DNA of 64,000 nt from Lacinutrix sp. 5H-3-7-4 (GCF_000211855.2 NC_015638.1:3232169-3296168), one strand, 5' to 3'. Positions 9,639 to 20,560 are shown, counted from the stretch's first letter. Program-made: numbers and translations. The notes: generated by a model from the letters alone, not told the origin.

Positions 9639-10913
9639 CTATGCAGAGAATAACGGTAAATCGCTCATCATTGCATTTACTCTAACAGCAATAGCATCTA
9701 ATTTATCTTCATCTTCATAATTAGTAATAACCTCATCAATTAAATCTACAATAGTAGCCATTTCACTTTCTCTTAAACCACGAGTTGTAATTGCAGCTGT
9801 ACCTACTCTAATTCCAGATGTTACAAATGGTGATTTATCATCAAAAGGCACCATGTTTTTATTAACTGTAATATCTGCTTTTACAAGTGCTTGTTCTGCA
9901 TCTTTACCTGTAATGTTTTTATTTCTTAAATCAATAAGCATCATGTGGTTATCTGTACCACCAGAAATAATATTATAATCTTTAGCAACAAAAGCTTCAG
10001 CCATAGCTTTAGCATTTCGTTTTACTTGTAACATATAATGCATAAACTCATCTGTTAAAGCTTCTCCAAAAGCAATTGCTTTTGCTGCAATAATATGTTC
10101 TAATGGTCCACCTTGATTTCCTGGAAATACACCAGAATCTAATAACGATGACATTTTACGTAAATTTCCATTTTTAAGTTTTATACCAAATGGGTTTTCA
10201 AAATCTTTGCCCATTAAAATCATACCACCACGAGGTCCACGTAATGTTTTATGAGTTGTAGTGGTAACAATATGACAATGTGGAATAGGATCGTTTAAAA
10301 TACCTTTTGCTATTAAACCGGCTGGGTGAGAAACATCGGCTAATAAAATAGCATCAACGCTATCTGCAATTTTACGAAAACGTTCAAAATCTATATCACG
10401 AGAATAAGCAGAAGCTCCAGCAATTATTAATTGTGGTTTTTCACGCTTTGCTATTTCTTCAATTTTATCATAATTTAAAACACCAGTTTCTTTATCTACA
10501 CCATAAAAAACTGGGTTATATAATTTACCAGAAAAGTTTACTGGCGATCCATGAGTTAAATGTCCACCGTGAGATAAATCGAAACCTAAAATTTTATCTC
10601 CTATTTTTAAACAGGCATGGTAAACTGCTGTATTTGCCTGGCTACCAGAGTGTGGTTGTACGTTTGCATATTCTGCTCCAAATAATGCTTTTGCACGATC
10701 TATTGCTATTTGCTCTACCTCATCTACTACTTCACATCCACCATAATAACGTTTTCCTGGGTAACCTTCGGCATATTTATTGGTTAAAACAGAACCTGCA
10801 GCTTCCATAACTTGGTCACTTACAAAGTTTTCTGAGGCGATTAATTCTAAGCCATGTAACTGGCGTTCTTTTTCAGCTTGAATTAACTCAAATATTTGTT
10901 CATCACGTTGCAT
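9639..10913 (-). CDS. glyA: Serine hydroxymethyltransferase
   Basis: The 424-residue PLP enzyme interconverts serine and glycine while transferring a one-carbon unit to tetrahydrofolate. Motifs in order are ELIASENF near the N-terminus, [13 protein letters not shown] (48-60), [11 protein letters not shown] for PLP binding, [10 protein letters not shown], and [11 protein letters not shown] with the PLP lysine at K222. Length and motif spacing are normal for the bacterial enzyme. It is monocistronic, with the convergent terminator at its 3' end and a 222-base divergent gap shared with fahA at its 5' end. Confidence 0.97.
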   Translation of the reverse strand: MQRDEQIFELIQAEKERQLHGLELIASENFVSDQVMEAAGSVLTNKYAEGYPGKRYYGGCEVVDEVEQIAIDRAKALFGAEYANVQPHSGSQANTAVYHACLKIGDKILGFDLSHGGHLTHGSPVNFSGKLYNPVFYGVDKETGVLNYDKIEEIAKREKPQLIIAGASAYSRDIDFERFRKIADSVDAILLADVSHPAGLIAKGILNDPIPHCHIVTTTTHKTLRGPRGGMILMGKDFENPFGIKLKNGNLRKMSSLLDSGVFPGNQGGPLEHIIAAKAIAFGEALTDEFMHYMLQVKRNAKAMAEAFVAKDYNIISGGTDNHMMLIDLRNKNITGKDAEQALVKADITVNKNMVPFDDKSPFVTSGIRVGTAAITTRGLRESEMATIVDLIDEVITNYEDEDKLDAIAVRVNAMMSDLPLFSA

Positions 10914-11093
10914 AAATATGTCTTTTTTTAGATTGCCGCTAAAATACTAAAAAGGATGCTTTTTTTTGCTTAAAAACAGTAGATTCTAATAGATTGTTAT
11001 TATCTTTTACATTATGTTTATAACTCAATATATTTCATGGAATTTTAAGCATTTTTTAATAGCAAAAGTATTTCAAACTAAAAAAAATTATGT

Positions 11094-11101
11094 AGGTTTG
11101 A
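11094..11101 (+). promoter_or_regulatory. Predicted -7 box for fahA
   Basis: TAGGTTTG matches TAnnTTTG exactly, 34 bases before the fahA ATG. No clear TTG is seen at the -33 distance. Confidence 0.45.
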
Positions 11102-11135
11102 ATAGATTTAAAAACAAAAAACACAAGATATAGTT

Positions 11136-12422
11136 ATGCCAATTACTGCTAACAATCCAGATAGAAAATCGTGGCTACACGTTGATAAAAATTCAGATTT
11201 TCCAATTCAAAATATTCCTTTTGGAGTCTTTTTAACCAGAGACGATATTATTACTATTGGAACTCGTATTGGCGATACAGCCATAGATTTAGGTGCTTTA
11301 CACCAACTAGGTTATTTTGAAGGTATCCCATTAACTGATGATATTTTTCTTCAAGATACATTAAATGATTTTATAGCAGATGGCCGTAAAACCTGGCGTT
11401 TAGTAAGAAATCGTATTGCAGAGATTTTTGATGCAGAAAATGATGAGTTAAAAGACAATAAAAAAAATAAAGAAACTGTATTATTTCGTTTAGATGAAAT
11501 TGAAATGCAATTACCAGTTCAAATTGGTGATTACACAGATTTTTACTCGAGTATAGAACATGCTACTAATGTAGGTACTATGTTTAGAGATCCAGATAAT
11601 GCTTTATTACCAAACTGGTTACATATTCCTGTTGGATATCATGGTAGAAGTTCATCTATTATTCCTTCTGGAATTCCTGTACATAGACCACAAGGTCAAA
11701 CTTTACCAGCTGGTGAAACAGAACCTGTTTATGGTCCAAGTAAATTAGTAGATTTCGAATTAGAAATGGCATTTATAACCACAGATGCTAACGATTTAGG
11801 TGAGCCTATTCCTATTGAAGAGGCCGAAGAGTATATTTTTGGTTTAGTATTATTTAACGATTGGAGTGCAAGAGATATTCAAAAATGGGAATACGTACCG
11901 TTAGGTCCATTTTTAGCAAAAAGCTTTGCTTCTTCTATTTCTCCATGGATTGTAACTTTAGATGCCTTAGAGCCTTACAGAGTTGCAGGACCAAAACCAT
12001 TAAAAAAACAATTATCTTATTTACAGCAAAAAGGTAAAAAGAGTTTTGATATTAACTTAGAAGTTGCAATACAACCAGAAAAAGCCAAAGAAACAGTTGT
12101 AAGCCGTTCTAACTTTAAACATATGTATTGGAGTATGGCACAACAATTAACACACCATACTGTAAATGGTTGCCCGTTAAACTCTGGAGACATGATGGGA
12201 AGTGGTACTATTTCTGGACCAACACCAGATTCTTATGGCTCTATGTTAGAGTTATCATGGCGTGGTGAAAAACCGTTAAAAATGGCAGATGGCACAGAAC
12301 GTAAATTTATTAATGATAACGATACAGTTATTATGCGTGGCTTTTGTGAGAAAGATGGTACACGAATTGGGTTTGGAGAAGTATCAACCAAATTATTACC
12401 AATATATAAAGCAAAAAAATAG
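11136..12422 (+). CDS. fahA: Fumarylacetoacetase
   Basis: The 428-residue enzyme catalyses the last step of tyrosine degradation, hydrolysing fumarylacetoacetate to fumarate and acetoacetate. The sequence shows the family N-terminal part (WLHVDKNSDFPIQNIPFG) and the catalytic FAH domain. That domain includes DFYSSIEHATNVG, LPVGYHGR-like IPVGYHGRSSS, metal-binding acidic residues in VDFELEMAF, and FNDWSARDIQKWEYVPLGPF. Length is normal. The gene is monocistronic with its own terminator. No neighbouring tyrosine-pathway gene is present in the window. Confidence 0.95.
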   Translation: MPITANNPDRKSWLHVDKNSDFPIQNIPFGVFLTRDDIITIGTRIGDTAIDLGALHQLGYFEGIPLTDDIFLQDTLNDFIADGRKTWRLVRNRIAEIFDAENDELKDNKKNKETVLFRLDEIEMQLPVQIGDYTDFYSSIEHATNVGTMFRDPDNALLPNWLHIPVGYHGRSSSIIPSGIPVHRPQGQTLPAGETEPVYGPSKLVDFELEMAFITTDANDLGEPIPIEEAEEYIFGLVLFNDWSARDIQKWEYVPLGPFLAKSFASSISPWIVTLDALEPYRVAGPKPLKKQLSYLQQKGKKSFDINLEVAIQPEKAKETVVSRSNFKHMYWSMAQQLTHHTVNGCPLNSGDMMGSGTISGPTPDSYGSMLELSWRGEKPLKMADGTERKFINDNDTVIMRGFCEKDGTRIGFGEVSTKLLPIYKAKK

Positions 12423-12445
12423 TTTTTTAAAAATAACAAACTTTT

Positions 12446-12482
12446 AAAAAGCCTTGAAACCTATAGCGTTTTAAGGCTTTTT
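12446..12482 (+). terminator. Rho-independent terminator of fahA
   Basis: A 15-base stem AAAAAGCCTTGAAAC pairs with GTTTTAAGGCTTTTT through one G-U pair, with a 7-base loop and a terminal T-run. Confidence 0.8.
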
Positions 12483-12541
12483 TGCGTTTGGCATGGCATT
12501 TGATTTTATACTTATAGTATAAACCCGTAAAACGTAAGAAG

Positions 12542-13723
12542 ATGAAAAAAATTACACTATTTTTAGTAGGTCTTCTAATACTAACATCTTGTGTTGGAAG
12601 AAAGCAAATTGAAAAACAACTAAACTCTGGAAATTATGACCAGGCAATTAGTAATGCGCTTAAAAAATTAGAACATAACAAAGATAAAAAACGAAAGCAG
12701 GATTTTATTGTTATGTTACAAGATGCTTTTTACAAAGTGGTTACCGAAAACCATAACTCTATTTCTCATTTAAAAAAAGATGGAAATCCAGAGCAGTTTG
12801 AGACTATTTATAATTTGTATTTAGACCTTGAAGATAGACAACGTGCTATTAAAGCTGTAATGCCACTGTATATTGATGGTAAACTAGTAGAGTTAAAATT
12901 TAATGACTATAGTAATGCTATAGTTAACTATAAACAAAAGCTTTCTAATTATAAATACAACGAAGCTTTAACCTTGTTAAACACTAATGATAAGCTTAAA
13001 AACAGGATAGCTTACCAATTGTTTAATGAAGTTGAAACTATAAATCCTAATTATAAAGATACAAGACAACTTATAGAGGTTGCAAAACACCAAGGTACAG
13101 ACTATGTTATTGTTGGTATTGTTAATAATACAAACCAGTTAATACCTAATCGTTTACAAAACGAATTACTAAATTTTGATACGTATGGTTTAAATGATTT
13201 TTGGACTGTATATCATGTAAGTCCAGCAAATAACATAGATTATAAATACGAAATGCTATTACAGTTACAACGTATAAATATTTCTCCTGAGCGTATTACA
13301 GAAACACAGCTACTAAGAAAAAAGAATATTGTTGATGGTTGGGAATACGTTTTAGACACTAACGGAAATGTTGTAAAAGACAGCCTTGGTAATGATATAA
13401 AGCAGGATAAAATAATAACTGCTAAAGCTAGATTTTTTGAATATAATCAATTAAAATCTACACAAATTATAGCTAGAGTTGTATATAATAATTTAAAGCA
13501 AAATCAAGTAATAAGAAGTTTCCCTATTAATAGCGAATTTATTTTCGATAATATATATGCCAATGTAAAAGGAGACGAAAGAGCCTTAACAGCAGAAGAC
13601 ATAAATTTACTTAAAAACAGAAGATTAAGATTTCCAAGTAACGAACAAATGGTTTATGACACTGGCGAAGACCTTAAACTTCAACTAAAAAGTATTATAC
13701 GTAGATATAATTTTAGAAGTTAA
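12542..13723 (+). CDS. Lipoprotein of unknown function with TPR-like N-terminus
   Basis: The 393-residue precursor has a lipoprotein signal ending LTSC (Cys about 17). Residues about 20-180 are helical with a TPR-like rhythm (LNSGNYDQAISNALKKL, YNEALTLLN). The C-terminal half alternates strand and charged segments, including a DTNGNVVKDSLGND turn. I recognise no named family. Such proteins occur as envelope lipoproteins in flavobacteria, but no function can be assigned. It lies alone between the fahA terminator and a terminator shared with ytxJ. Confidence 0.65.
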   Translation: MKKITLFLVGLLILTSCVGRKQIEKQLNSGNYDQAISNALKKLEHNKDKKRKQDFIVMLQDAFYKVVTENHNSISHLKKDGNPEQFETIYNLYLDLEDRQRAIKAVMPLYIDGKLVELKFNDYSNAIVNYKQKLSNYKYNEALTLLNTNDKLKNRIAYQLFNEVETINPNYKDTRQLIEVAKHQGTDYVIVGIVNNTNQLIPNRLQNELLNFDTYGLNDFWTVYHVSPANNIDYKYEMLLQLQRINISPERITETQLLRKKNIVDGWEYVLDTNGNVVKDSLGNDIKQDKIITAKARFFEYNQLKSTQIIARVVYNNLKQNQVIRSFPINSEFIFDNIYANVKGDERALTAEDINLLKNRRLRFPSNEQMVYDTGEDLKLQLKSIIRRYNFRS

Positions 13724-13728
13724 ATAAA

Positions 13729-13766
13729 AAAACTCCCAAATAACAGCATCGTTATTTGGGAGTTTT
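13729..13766. terminator. Bidirectional rho-independent terminator
   Basis: A perfect 16-base stem AAAACTCCCAAATAAC with a six-base loop AGCATC sits between convergent genes and has T-runs on both strands. Confidence 0.88.
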
Positions 13767-13780
13767 AAGCTTTATATATT

Positions 13781-14167
13781 TTAAATAAACTTTTCTAATT
13801 CTAATTCATTAATTGCACCATGACTTGCATGAGCTACTACTACTCCATTTTTTATAATAAGTAATTGTGGAGATTGATGCATGACCTGAAACTTATAGCC
13901 AACTTCGTTTGAGGTTTCCCTATAGTTTAATAAATCTAAATAATATAAATCTACATTTAAATCTAAATTATATGCATCTATAAATTGGTTCATTACCATG
14001 CGGCTAATACCACAACGTGTAGAATGCTTAAATATAATTTGTGTTTTAGATTTCGATTTTTCTGCTATAGTTTCCAGTTGGGAAATAGCTGTTAAAGGAA
14101 TCCATGGTAATACCTTTTCTTCTTTTGGTTGTGATGAGTCACCAAATATTTTATTAAAAATTCCCAT
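13781..14167 (-). CDS. ytxJ: Bacillithiol-system redox protein YtxJ
   Basis: The 128-residue thioredoxin-fold protein of the YtxJ family (monothiol bacilliredoxin-like) has a probable active-site cysteine in HSTRCGISRM. The cis-Pro segment is HQSPQLLIIKNG. YtxJ proteins occur with the bacillithiol pathway, which flavobacteria use in place of glutathione, and are thought to remove bacillithiol from oxidised proteins. The N-terminal 25 residues are a short charged lead. No other bacillithiol gene is in the window. The gene lies downstream of the response-regulator gene on the same strand, with a 73-base gap. Confidence 0.85.
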   Translation of the reverse strand: MGIFNKIFGDSSQPKEEKVLPWIPLTAISQLETIAEKSKSKTQIIFKHSTRCGISRMVMNQFIDAYNLDLNVDLYYLDLLNYRETSNEVGYKFQVMHQSPQLLIIKNGVVVAHASHGAINELELEKFI

Positions 14168-14240
14168 ATAATTTTTTAGTTTTTAAAATGAAAAAAATAT
14201 GCCGTTAAGCATATTTTAAATATTATTTTTTTGCAAAAAA

Positions 14241-14657
14241 TTAAATTTTTCCTTCTTGGCGAAGACTACTAATTATTGCTTTTAATTCACCACGTTTAAT
14301 TGGCTTAATAATATAGTCGGAAATTTCACTAATACCTTTCGCTTTTTGCAAATCCATAGGATCTACAGATGATGACACCATATAAATTGTAATTTTCTTA
14401 CCTACTCTTGGTTTAATTTTAATGTATTCTTCCATAAACTGGAAGCCATCCATAACAGGCATATTTATATCTAATAAAATAACATCTGGTAATGCTTTTG
14501 GTTGATCTATATTATCAAGTAAAAAAGAAAATGCTTCTTCTCCATCTGAAAAGACTTCAATTTTTTTATTAAAATCTATAGATTCTAAAATTTTTACAAC
14601 GGTAAACTTGTAAATTTCATCATCATCAACAATGCAAATGTTTAAAGAGTTACTCAT
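14241..14657 (-). CDS. Single-domain response regulator
   Basis: A 138-residue CheY-like receiver domain with no output domain. The acidic pocket is VDDDE (11-13) and the phosphoacceptor is D63 in LLDINMPVMDG. The switch Ser lies in MVSSSVD and the conserved Lys in DYIIKPIKRG. It starts two bases after the stop of the large PAS-domain histidine kinase, so it is almost certainly its phosphorylation partner. With no DNA-binding domain it must act by protein interaction or phosphotransfer. Confidence 0.9.
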   Translation of the reverse strand: MSNSLNICIVDDDEIYKFTVVKILESIDFNKKIEVFSDGEEAFSFLLDNIDQPKALPDVILLDINMPVMDGFQFMEEYIKIKPRVGKKITIYMVSSSVDPMDLQKAKGISEISDYIIKPIKRGELKAIISSLRQEGKI

Positions 14658-14659
14658 GG

Positions 14660-17590
14660 TTATTTATTAAATTTAATGATAAATTTAGAGCCTTTATCTA
14701 CAACGCTATCAATAGTAATTTCTCCACCCAAAGATTCTATTTGTAACTTGGTCATGAATAAACCAACTCCTTTAGCATCTGGACGCCTATGAAAAACTTT
14801 GTTTAAACCAAATAATTTATGCTTGTGTCTGGCTAAATTTATGCCTAACCCATTGTCTTCAATTTCAAAAACTATGGTACCGTCTACTTTTTTGGTGCTT
14901 AAATGTATTTTTGGGGCTCTATCTTTTGATTTATACTTTATGGCATTCTCTACTAAATTAAGAAAAATACTTTCAAAATAAATTTTATTGTAATTTATTT
15001 TATTTATTTCAGTAAAATCACTAGTAATTTCTGCCTTGGTATCAGTTATTTGAGCTGTAAGTAGCTCTTTAGTTTTATTAAGTGTAACATCAAAATAAAC
15101 AGTTTCTATACTTACTTTTTCTTTTTTCACTTTTAAAGCATCAACCAATGTGTTTAATGTATCTGTTAAATGAGATATTACTGTTTTAAATTTATCAAAA
15201 ACTTCTTCTTTTTCTTTTTCATCCTGAGATAAATAATACATATCTATTAGCGAATTTAAATTACTAACTGGAGCTCTTAAATTATGCGATGTTATGTGTG
15301 CAAAATCTGCTAATTGTATGTTTTTTGTTTTTAGCTTTTTTGCTAATAGTTCTAAATGCTCTTTAGAATTACGTATGTTTTGTTCTACTTGTTTTTGTTT
15401 AGAAATATCTCTAATGGCAGACGATACTAACAAGCCTTCATCTGTTTCTAACGGACTTAAACTTACTTGAACCGGAAATTCTTTACCACTTTTATTTAAA
15501 CCTATTAGCTCTCTATTCTCGCCCATTGCAATAGATTTTGGATCTGCAAAATAAGCATCTCTATATACTTTGAATTTTTCTATTATACGTTCTGGCAATA
15601 AGGTTTCAATTCGCTCTCCTTTTAATTCTGCTGCAGTATAACCAAATAAACTTTCGGCTTGCTTATTTATTAAATGAACCCGCTTTTTATTGTTTAGAAT
15701 AATCATTGCATCTGGTGCAGATTCTAAAAGACCTCTAAACTTAATTTCGGCTAATCTTTGTTTAGTTATATCTTGACATGTTCCAATTATTTCAATAATT
15801 TCACCATTCTCATCTGTAAAAACTTTAGCGAGTACTTGTACTGTTTTTACAACACCTTTTCCTGAAATTATTCTGTGTACTAATCCCTTATCATATTTTT
15901 TATTTTCAAAAACTGCATCCATGTGAGATTTTACTTTTTTCAAATCTTCTGGATGTGTTAAACCTAAAATGGTTTTTGATGTAATTTCAACCGAATCTTC
16001 ATCTAAATCCATTATTAAATATAAATTTGATGACCAGTCTATAGTATCGTCTTTTATATTCCATTGCCAGTGACCTATTGAAGAAATTTCCTCGGCAAAA
16101 TTTAATAATTCGTTTTTGCGCAATAAGGCTTGTTCTGTGTTTTTTATGTGTGTAATATCTTGAAAAACACCAAAAAGCCTAACACATTTTCCTTCAACAA
16201 TTTCTGCTTGACCAATATCTCTTATCCAAATAACCTCATCTTCTCCAGTAACAACTTCTAACTCCAAATCAAAAGGCTCTCCTTTGTTTACTAATTTATG
16301 AAATGCACTTATAATTTTTACTCTACTTAAACCTTCTTTATAAAGGTGTAAACTATTTTTGCTTAAAACTTTATAGTCTTTAGGAACTTTTAAAATTTCT
16401 TTAGAAATGTCACTAAAGGTTAACAAATCTGTTTCTAAATCTAACTCCCAAGTACCAATACGTGCCACGCTACTGGTTCTTTTTAAAATTTCTTCTATAC
16501 GTTGTTTTGCTAAGGCTTGTTCTTTTATTTTAGTTATATCACCGGTATGCATTAATAAACCTCCTATTGTATTATCTTCTAAATACCAAGGTCTAACATC
16601 CCAAAAAATCCATTGTATTGTACCATCGTCTCTAACAAATGGCGCTTCGTCACAGGTATCAATAAAACCATTTAAGCATTTTTGATGTTGTGCTTTCCAG
16701 TCGTCTCCAATTTCTGGAAAAACCTCATAATGAGATTTCCCTATAATATCTTGACCTTCTTTTTTGTAGTCTTTTTTCCATTTTTCTGAAACAGCAATAT
16801 ATTTCATATCATTATCCAACATAGCTATTGATGGTGCTGCTTGTTCTATAAAAATTCTATTATAACGTTCTTTACTCTCTATATCCTCTTTTAACTGTTC
16901 TAATTCTATTAAATTTTTCCTTATTTCTTCTTTAGATTGCTCTAAAGCTTTATTGCTAGCCTGTAATGATTCGTTTTTTGATATTAAGGATTTTACTGTC
17001 GGCACTAAAAGGTAAAAAAAACCAAGCGCTAATAAGAGTAAAGTAATTGTAATTAGTTTATAAAAACTATTTTGTAGTTTTTCTATATTTTGTTCTGCTA
17101 TTACTTGATACTCCAATACAATAGCATCCATTGTATTTAAAAACCTATCTTCAACTACAATTAGTGATTTAATTTCGTTTTTTAAACTAGCCGTATCTGT
17201 ATTATTTATTATAGTATTACTTGAGCTTACAATTTTATTTATTTCTATTTCCGCTACAGCGAATAAAGAATCTAAATTACTATATTTTGTAGCTTTATAA
17301 TTCTTTTTAAGGTAATCATGAGAGGCTTTAAACTCATTTAAAAGTGCTTTAACTAGAGAGTCATTTTTCTTTACATCTAAAAAACTTAAATCATTATTAT
17401 ATGCTAAAACTTGCTTTACTATATTTTGACTTATCATGCGTTGCTTTCCAGATTTATTAATCTTAAAGGCATCATCTTGTTGTACTGCAACATGTCTTTC
17501 TACAACAAAAAATAGAAAAGAAAACAATAAAATTGTAGCTGAAGAGAATAAAATGTAACGGTGTTTAATTTTCTTTTTTAGGGTATCCAT
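14660..17590 (-). CDS. Multi-PAS membrane histidine kinase
   Basis: The 976-residue sensor has a transmembrane segment at about 12-32 and an external domain (35-170). That domain begins NKSGKQRMISQNIVKQV, the signature of the PilJ-type N-terminal sensing domain also found in nitrate-type sensors. A second transmembrane segment is at about 178-200. A coiled coil and four PAS domains follow at about 245-365, 367-490, 490-615 and 620-740. The kinase part has the phosphoacceptor His at about 769 (HITSHNLRAP), the N-box NLVENAIKYKS, and DNGLGIN. It is cotranscribed with the receiver protein. The ligand is unknown. Confidence 0.9.
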   Translation of the reverse strand: MDTLKKKIKHRYILFSSATILLFSFLFFVVERHVAVQQDDAFKINKSGKQRMISQNIVKQVLAYNNDLSFLDVKKNDSLVKALLNEFKASHDYLKKNYKATKYSNLDSLFAVAEIEINKIVSSSNTIINNTDTASLKNEIKSLIVVEDRFLNTMDAIVLEYQVIAEQNIEKLQNSFYKLITITLLLLALGFFYLLVPTVKSLISKNESLQASNKALEQSKEEIRKNLIELEQLKEDIESKERYNRIFIEQAAPSIAMLDNDMKYIAVSEKWKKDYKKEGQDIIGKSHYEVFPEIGDDWKAQHQKCLNGFIDTCDEAPFVRDDGTIQWIFWDVRPWYLEDNTIGGLLMHTGDITKIKEQALAKQRIEEILKRTSSVARIGTWELDLETDLLTFSDISKEILKVPKDYKVLSKNSLHLYKEGLSRVKIISAFHKLVNKGEPFDLELEVVTGEDEVIWIRDIGQAEIVEGKCVRLFGVFQDITHIKNTEQALLRKNELLNFAEEISSIGHWQWNIKDDTIDWSSNLYLIMDLDEDSVEITSKTILGLTHPEDLKKVKSHMDAVFENKKYDKGLVHRIISGKGVVKTVQVLAKVFTDENGEIIEIIGTCQDITKQRLAEIKFRGLLESAPDAMIILNNKKRVHLINKQAESLFGYTAAELKGERIETLLPERIIEKFKVYRDAYFADPKSIAMGENRELIGLNKSGKEFPVQVSLSPLETDEGLLVSSAIRDISKQKQVEQNIRNSKEHLELLAKKLKTKNIQLADFAHITSHNLRAPVSNLNSLIDMYYLSQDEKEKEEVFDKFKTVISHLTDTLNTLVDALKVKKEKVSIETVYFDVTLNKTKELLTAQITDTKAEITSDFTEINKINYNKIYFESIFLNLVENAIKYKSKDRAPKIHLSTKKVDGTIVFEIEDNGLGINLARHKHKLFGLNKVFHRRPDAKGVGLFMTKLQIESLGGEITIDSVVDKGSKFIIKFNK

Positions 17591-17713
17591 TAAATATTAT
17601 AAATAGAAATGTAATTGATTTAGCAATAGATTTATAAATATAATAATTAATACTATTACTTAACTATAGTTCGTTTAAAAACCAAACTAAAACCTTTGCA
17701 ACCTACTCATTAG

Positions 17714-17762
17714 CAAGACAAAAAGTCACTTTAAATAGAGTTAAACAAGTCATTTTGTCTTG
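17714..17762. repeat. Inverted repeat upstream of clpB
   Basis: CAAGACAAAA (17714-17723) recurs as its exact complement TTTTGTCTTG (17753-17762), with 29 bases between. Related AAGTCA/AGTCAC and AACAAG/CTTGTT elements lie inside it. It sits about 80 bases before the clpB ATG and could be an operator or a leader hairpin. It is not the CIRCE element. Confidence 0.5.
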
Positions 17763-17843
17763 TTTTTTAGGTGTTTTTATTGTGGTAAGGTAATTGACTA
17801 TAAACAAGAAAATTAAAGAAATTAATAATTAAAACACATATAG

Positions 17844-20450
17844 ATGAATTTTAATAATTATACAATAAAATCCCAGGAAGCTATCCAGCAAGCACAACAG
17901 CTTGTTCAAAGCTTAGGACACCAACAAATAGAAAACGAACATATATTTAAAGCTATTTTTGAAGTAGATGAAAACGTATTACCATTTATTTTAAAAAAGA
18001 TGAATATTAACGTTCCCATGCTAAAACAAATTCTAGACAAGCAATTAGAAAGTTTCCCTAAAGTTAGCGGTGGCGAATTAGCGCTTTCAAGAGAGACTTC
18101 AAAAACACTTAATGAAGCTTCTATAATTGCGAAAAGCATGAATGATGAGTTTGTATCTATAGAACATTTAATATTAGCTATTTTTAAATCTAAAAGTAAA
18201 ATTGCTCAAGTCTTAAAAGATCAAGGCGTTACCGAAAAAACTATAAAAGCAACAATAAATGAACTTAGACAAGGCGACCGTGTAACATCACAAAGTCAGG
18301 AAGATACTTACAACTCACTAAATAAGTTTGCTAAAAACTTAAACCAATTAGCTAAAGACGGAAAATTAGATCCTGTTATTGGGCGTGATGAAGAAATTAG
18401 AAGAATACTTCAAATTTTATCTAGACGAACAAAAAACAATCCAATACTTGTTGGTGAACCAGGCACTGGTAAAACAGCAATTGCCGAAGGTTTAGCACAT
18501 AGAATTGTTGATGGAGATGTACCAGAAAACTTAGTAGATAAGCAAATATACGCACTAGACATGGGCGCTCTTATTGCTGGTGCAAAATTTAAAGGTGAGT
18601 TTGAAGAACGCCTTAAAGCTGTAATAAAAGAGGTTACTAACAGCGAAGGCGATATTGTTTTATTTATAGACGAAATTCACACGCTTGTTGGTGCTGGTGG
18701 CGGACAAGGCGCAATGGATGCTGCTAATATTTTAAAACCTGCTTTAGCACGAGGAGAACTTAGGTCTATTGGTGCAACTACTTTAGATGAATATCAAAAA
18801 TATTTTGAAAAAGATAAAGCATTAGAGCGTCGTTTTCAAAAAGTAATGGTTGACGAGCCAGATACAGAAAGTGCTATTTCAATTTTACGAGGCATTAAGG
18901 AAAAATACGAAACACACCATAAAGTTCGTATTAAAGACGAAGCTATAATTGGAGCTGTAGAATTATCTACAAGATACATCACCAATCGTTTTTTACCAGA
19001 TAAAGCTATTGACTTAATGGATGAAGCTGCATCAAAATTACGTATGGAAATAAACTCTAAACCAGAAGAGTTAGATGTCTTAGATCGTAAAATAATGCAA
19101 TTAGAGATTGAAATTGAAGCAATAAAACGTGAAAAAGACGAAGTAAAATTAAAATCTTTACGTAGTGATTTAGCTAATTTAAAAGAAGAACGCAATGAAA
19201 TTAACGCCAAATGGAAAAGCGAAAAAGAAGTTGTAGACACAATCCAGAACACAAAACAGGATATTGAAAACTTTAAAATTGAAGCAGAAAAGGCTGAGCG
19301 AGAAGGTAATTATGGTAAAGTAGCAGAGCTTCGTTATGGTAAAATAAAAGAAGCACAAGAAGCACTTGAAAAATTACAAACCGAATTAAAATCACAAGCA
19401 GAAACATCTTTAATTAAAGAAGAAGTTACTTACGATGATATTGCAGAAGTTGTAGCAAAATGGACAGGTATTCCGGTTACCAAAATGTTACAGAGTGAAC
19501 GCGAAAAACTTTTAAAATTAGAAGATCAATTACATAAACGCGTTGTTGGCCAAGAAGAAGCTATAGTTGCCGTAAGTGATGCAGTACGCCGCTCTAGAGC
19601 AGGTTTACAAAACCCGCAAAAACCAATAGGAACCTTTTTATTTTTAGGAACTACTGGTGTTGGTAAAACAGAACTTGCAAAAGCATTAGCAGAGTATTTG
19701 TTTGATGATGAAAGCGCAATGACAAGAATAGACATGAGTGAATATCAAGAACGCCACGCTGTAAGTCGTTTAGTTGGTGCACCTCCAGGATATGTAGGTT
19801 ACGATGAAGGTGGACAATTAACAGAAGCGGTTAGAAGAAAACCTTACTCGGTAGTACTTTTAGATGAGATTGAAAAAGCACACCCAGATACTTTTAATAT
19901 CTTATTACAGGTTTTAGATGAAGGTCACTTAACAGATAATAAAGGTCGTACTGCAGATTTTAAAAACACCATAATTATAATGACCTCTAATATGGGAAGT
20001 CAAATAATTCAAGAGCGTTTTGAGGCTACTAAAGATATTGAAACTGCTATGGAAACAGCAAAAGTAGATGTCTTAGGTTTATTAAAACAAACAGTAAGAC
20101 CAGAGTTTTTAAACCGTATAGATGATACTATTTTATTTACACCTTTAACAAAAGAAAATATTACAGAAATTGTAAGCTTACAATTAAAAAGTGTAAATAA
20201 AATGATTGCGCAACAAGGCATTACTTTTGACGCTACTCCAGAAGCTATAGATTATTTAGCAAATAAAGGTTATGAGCCAGAATTTGGAGCTAGACCTGTA
20301 AAACGAGTAATTCAAAAAGAAGTATTAAATGCTTTAAGTAAAGAAATTTTATCTGGTAAAGTCACTACAGATAGTGTAATTTTATTAGATGCTTTCGATA
20401 AAGAATTAGTATTTAGAAATCAAAGTGATTTGGTTACTCAAGACTTATAA
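17844..20450 (+). CDS. clpB: ATP-dependent disaggregase ClpB
   Basis: The 868-residue Hsp100 chaperone rescues aggregated proteins with DnaK. It has an N-terminal Clp-N repeat domain (about 1-145). AAA domain 1 has Walker [10 protein letters not shown] (about 205) and Walker [11 protein letters not shown]. The coiled-coil M-domain (about 410-525) is rich in Glu and Lys and marks ClpB rather than ClpA or ClpC. AAA domain 2 has GTTGVGKTE and [11 protein letters not shown]. Length is standard and it lacks a ClpP-binding loop, as expected. The upstream 253-base gap holds an inverted repeat that may control it. A strong terminator follows. Confidence 0.97.
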   Translation: MNFNNYTIKSQEAIQQAQQLVQSLGHQQIENEHIFKAIFEVDENVLPFILKKMNINVPMLKQILDKQLESFPKVSGGELALSRETSKTLNEASIIAKSMNDEFVSIEHLILAIFKSKSKIAQVLKDQGVTEKTIKATINELRQGDRVTSQSQEDTYNSLNKFAKNLNQLAKDGKLDPVIGRDEEIRRILQILSRRTKNNPILVGEPGTGKTAIAEGLAHRIVDGDVPENLVDKQIYALDMGALIAGAKFKGEFEERLKAVIKEVTNSEGDIVLFIDEIHTLVGAGGGQGAMDAANILKPALARGELRSIGATTLDEYQKYFEKDKALERRFQKVMVDEPDTESAISILRGIKEKYETHHKVRIKDEAIIGAVELSTRYITNRFLPDKAIDLMDEAASKLRMEINSKPEELDVLDRKIMQLEIEIEAIKREKDEVKLKSLRSDLANLKEERNEINAKWKSEKEVVDTIQNTKQDIENFKIEAEKAEREGNYGKVAELRYGKIKEAQEALEKLQTELKSQAETSLIKEEVTYDDIAEVVAKWTGIPVTKMLQSEREKLLKLEDQLHKRVVGQEEAIVAVSDAVRRSRAGLQNPQKPIGTFLFLGTTGVGKTELAKALAEYLFDDESAMTRIDMSEYQERHAVSRLVGAPPGYVGYDEGGQLTEAVRRKPYSVVLLDEIEKAHPDTFNILLQVLDEGHLTDNKGRTADFKNTIIIMTSNMGSQIIQERFEATKDIETAMETAKVDVLGLLKQTVRPEFLNRIDDTILFTPLTKENITEIVSLQLKSVNKMIAQQGITFDATPEAIDYLANKGYEPEFGARPVKRVIQKEVLNALSKEILSGKVTTDSVILLDAFDKELVFRNQSDLVTQDL

Positions 20451-20560
20451 AAACATTATATATTTTTAAGATTAATCACAAAAGAATGTTAATTATAAAA
20501 ACGCATAAAATAAACTAAATTTAAGTGCGTTGTGATGGTAATGGTTAGTTAGTTAGTTTG

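Noticed and set aside
10433..10810. 125-residue ORF on the plus strand within glyA
   Set aside because: It is a shadow of glyA on the opposite strand: rich in Leu, His and Tyr with no domain pattern, inside an intact conserved gene.
17714..17762. Inverted repeat before clpB considered as CIRCE (HrcA site)
   Set aside because: CIRCE is TTAGCACTC-N9-GAGTGCTAA; neither sequence nor spacing fits.
18836..19252. 138-residue minus-strand ORF inside clpB
   Set aside because: Antisense to the ClpB M-domain; its composition mirrors the complement of a Glu/Lys-rich coiled coil.
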